64,000 nucleotides of DNA from NCBI GenBank assembly GCA_024304885.1, contig JALJOM010000008.1, forward strand, positions 248,001 to 312,000, written 5' to 3'. This stretch comes from Beijerinckiaceae bacterium. Lineage in GTDB: Bacteria > Pseudomonadota > Alphaproteobacteria > Rhizobiales > Beijerinckiaceae. A program made the position numbers and the translations under genes. Below, in pieces: positions 61,000 through 64,000 of the stretch. The number at the start of each line of letters is the position of its first letter. Within the stretch, counting starts at the first letter, position 1. Under the pieces are notes generated by a model. That model did not search any database, was not told the origin of the DNA, and saw only the letters and a program-made list of their open reading frames with translations.

Positions 61000-62244
61000 T
61001 CAATGGGCGAGCCACCATGTCCCGAAGAGGATACCGAAGAGCGTCACGGGAACGCCGACGCGCAGGTGATCGAGAAACGTGAGCTTCGTGCCGGCGTGAT
61101 TGGCGCGTTCGGCGACGATCAGGTTCGCGACGGACCCGACCAAGGTGAGGTTTCCGGCGAGCGTCGAGCTCATCGCGATGACGAGCCAGGCGTGAGCGGG
61201 ATCGGGCAAGGTGTCGACAAAGGGTTTCAGCACGACGACGGCCGGGACATTGCTCACGAGATTGGAGATGAGAGCGGTGATCCCGGACAAGGCCCAGGCA
61301 TTCTCGAGATGCAGCCGCCGCGCGGTCTCGATCGCATCCGGGGTCAGGAGCATCTTCTCGGCCCCCGCAACGACGACGAAAAGCCCGCCGAACATGAGCA
61401 AGAGGCCGCCGTCGATCCCGGTATAGATTTTTCGCGGGTTCACGGATCGCGACAGGAGCAGCAAGGACCCACCGACGATGGCGGCCTTCGCGATCTGGAC
61501 GCCCGCGAAGAAGGCCAGGACCACGCCGAAGGTCACGAGGAGGCCCTTGCCGAGCTGTCGCGGGTGCCGGCGCGGGCGGGACAGCCTTCCGCTCGACCCG
61601 AACGGAATCGACATTTCCTTGCGATATCGAAGGGCCACGAGGCCGCAGGCCAGCGCGACGGCCACGATCGCTATCGGCGCCATTCGAGCGACGAACTCGA
61701 CATAGGGAAGACCGGATGCGACGCCGACAATCATGTTCTGGGGATTGCCGGTGATCGTCGCGACGCTGCCGCCGTTCGCGGCCATCGCCACGACCAGAAG
61801 GTAGGGCACCGGGCTCCGCCGCAAGGCGCGGCAGACCTCGATCACGAGCGGCGTCATCACGAGGCAGATCGCGTCGTTGACGAGAAAGGCGGAAAAAATC
61901 CCGGTCGTGGCGCCGACGGCGGCCAAGAGCACGAGCGGTCCTCGCGCGCGCTCGATGGCGAAACGGCTCGCGATCTCGAAAAATCCCGATACCCGCAATT
62001 GGGCGACAATGATCATCATGCCGAGAAGCAAGGCGATCGCATCGAGGTCGATCGCTTGGAATGCCTCGTCGAGATCGAGCGTGCCGAGGGCGACCATCAG
62101 GCTCGCGCCGACGAGCGCGATGCCGGCACGGTCGATCCGAAATCCCGGAAGGCGACCGATCGCGATGCCGGCATAGGTCGCGACGAAGATCGCGAGCGTC
62201 GCCGGCACGTGCCAGTCGTCGAGAAGCGCAAGCAATTGTGGCAC
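61000..62244 (-). CDS. ArsB/NhaD (ion transporter) superfamily membrane protein
   Basis: 414 residues with about 11-12 hydrophobic spans. Motifs are LLLGMMIIVAQLRVSGFFEI, TTGIFSAFLVNDAICLVMTP, the family NxNP-like AANGGSVATITGNPQNMIVG and a second inverted-half motif SNLVSNVPAVVVLKPF with TLAGNLTLVGSVANLIV. It probably exchanges an anion or cation (arsenite, sodium/proton or dicarboxylate); the substrate cannot be told. It lies between eno and the ftsB-like gene, which are usually adjacent, so it may be an insertion into that order. Confidence 0.85.
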   Translation of the reverse strand: MPQLLALLDDWHVPATLAIFVATYAGIAIGRLPGFRIDRAGIALVGASLMVALGTLDLDEAFQAIDLDAIALLLGMMIIVAQLRVSGFFEIASRFAIERARGPLVLLAAVGATTGIFSAFLVNDAICLVMTPLVIEVCRALRRSPVPYLLVVAMAANGGSVATITGNPQNMIVGVASGLPYVEFVARMAPIAIVAVALACGLVALRYRKEMSIPFGSSGRLSRPRRHPRQLGKGLLVTFGVVLAFFAGVQIAKAAIVGGSLLLLSRSVNPRKIYTGIDGGLLLMFGGLFVVVAGAEKMLLTPDAIETARRLHLENAWALSGITALISNLVSNVPAVVVLKPFVDTLPDPAHAWLVIAMSSTLAGNLTLVGSVANLIVAERANHAGTKLTFLDHLRVGVPVTLFGILFGTWWLAH

Positions 62245-62290
62245 GGGCGCGTTCGGCCGATGCGGCGGCTGCCCGCCTCCTACAAGGTGC

Positions 62291-64000
<1,710 letters not shown>

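Overview
This is a GC-rich chromosomal window from an alphaproteobacterium, most likely of the order Hyphomicrobiales (Rhizobiales). The placement rests on gene order and families. There is a tig-clpP-clpX-lon run leading through tRNA-Val and tRNA-Asp into a complete 14-gene nuoA-N operon with birA and ribonuclease J. There is an lnt / XRE regulator / metK / trmB cluster. The pyruvate dehydrogenase E1-beta carries its own lipoyl domain. DUF992, DUF3126 and MipA families are also present. I cannot name the genus from sequence alone.

Layout: 1-2.1 kb holds a truncated response regulator with a degenerate receiver (runs off the left edge), a 37-residue membrane protein and a pterin-carbinolamine dehydratase. 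From 2.1 to 9.4 kb are tRNA-Leu, trigger factor, ClpP, ClpX and Lon, the last behind a good sigma-32-like promoter. From 9.6 to 27.5 kb are two tRNAs, complex I (nuoA-N), birA and rnj. From 27.6 to 31 kb are small membrane proteins, an M3 oligopeptidase and a decayed small gene pair. From 31.4 to 36.6 kb are lnt, an XRE regulator, metK and trmB; repeated AACGAAC half-sites in front of the regulator and metK suggest a shared control circuit. From 36.7 to 42.3 kb are a polysaccharide-export protein, an epimerase, queG, a glutathione S-transferase and a LuxR-type regulator. From 42.8 to 47.5 kb are hisI, folE, an IscU-like scaffold, a MipA/OmpV protein, yidD, rlmB and tRNA-Tyr. From 47.5 to 55.7 kb are accessory genes: a trypsin-like protease, a doubled DUF3126 protein, a gamma-carbonic anhydrase, an AraC/AhpD/DUF4383 cassette, an acyl-CoA dehydrogenase, a DUF992 protein and a PhaC-like hydrolase. 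From 55.8 to 63.6 kb are an SmbP metal-binding protein, the pdh operon, a DivIC-type protein, an ArsB/NhaD transporter and enolase.

The most unusual element is a population of two short, palindrome-rich repeat families (called A and B here, about 100-155 bp, at least two dozen copies). They are bounded by CTAG and sit tightly against gene ends. In seven genes the stop codon is the TAG of the repeat edge, and in two more the reading frame runs a few codons into the repeat before stopping. One short B copy (about 114 bp, 38 codons) lies in frame inside the 5' part of hisI, between a well-placed ribosome-binding site/ATG and the conserved HisI core, so it is probably translated as an internal peptide, in the way of Rickettsia palindromic elements. 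A-family copies come in a short form and a long form carrying a nested extra hairpin. B copies come as long, short, half and tandem forms. No transposase is visible in the window.
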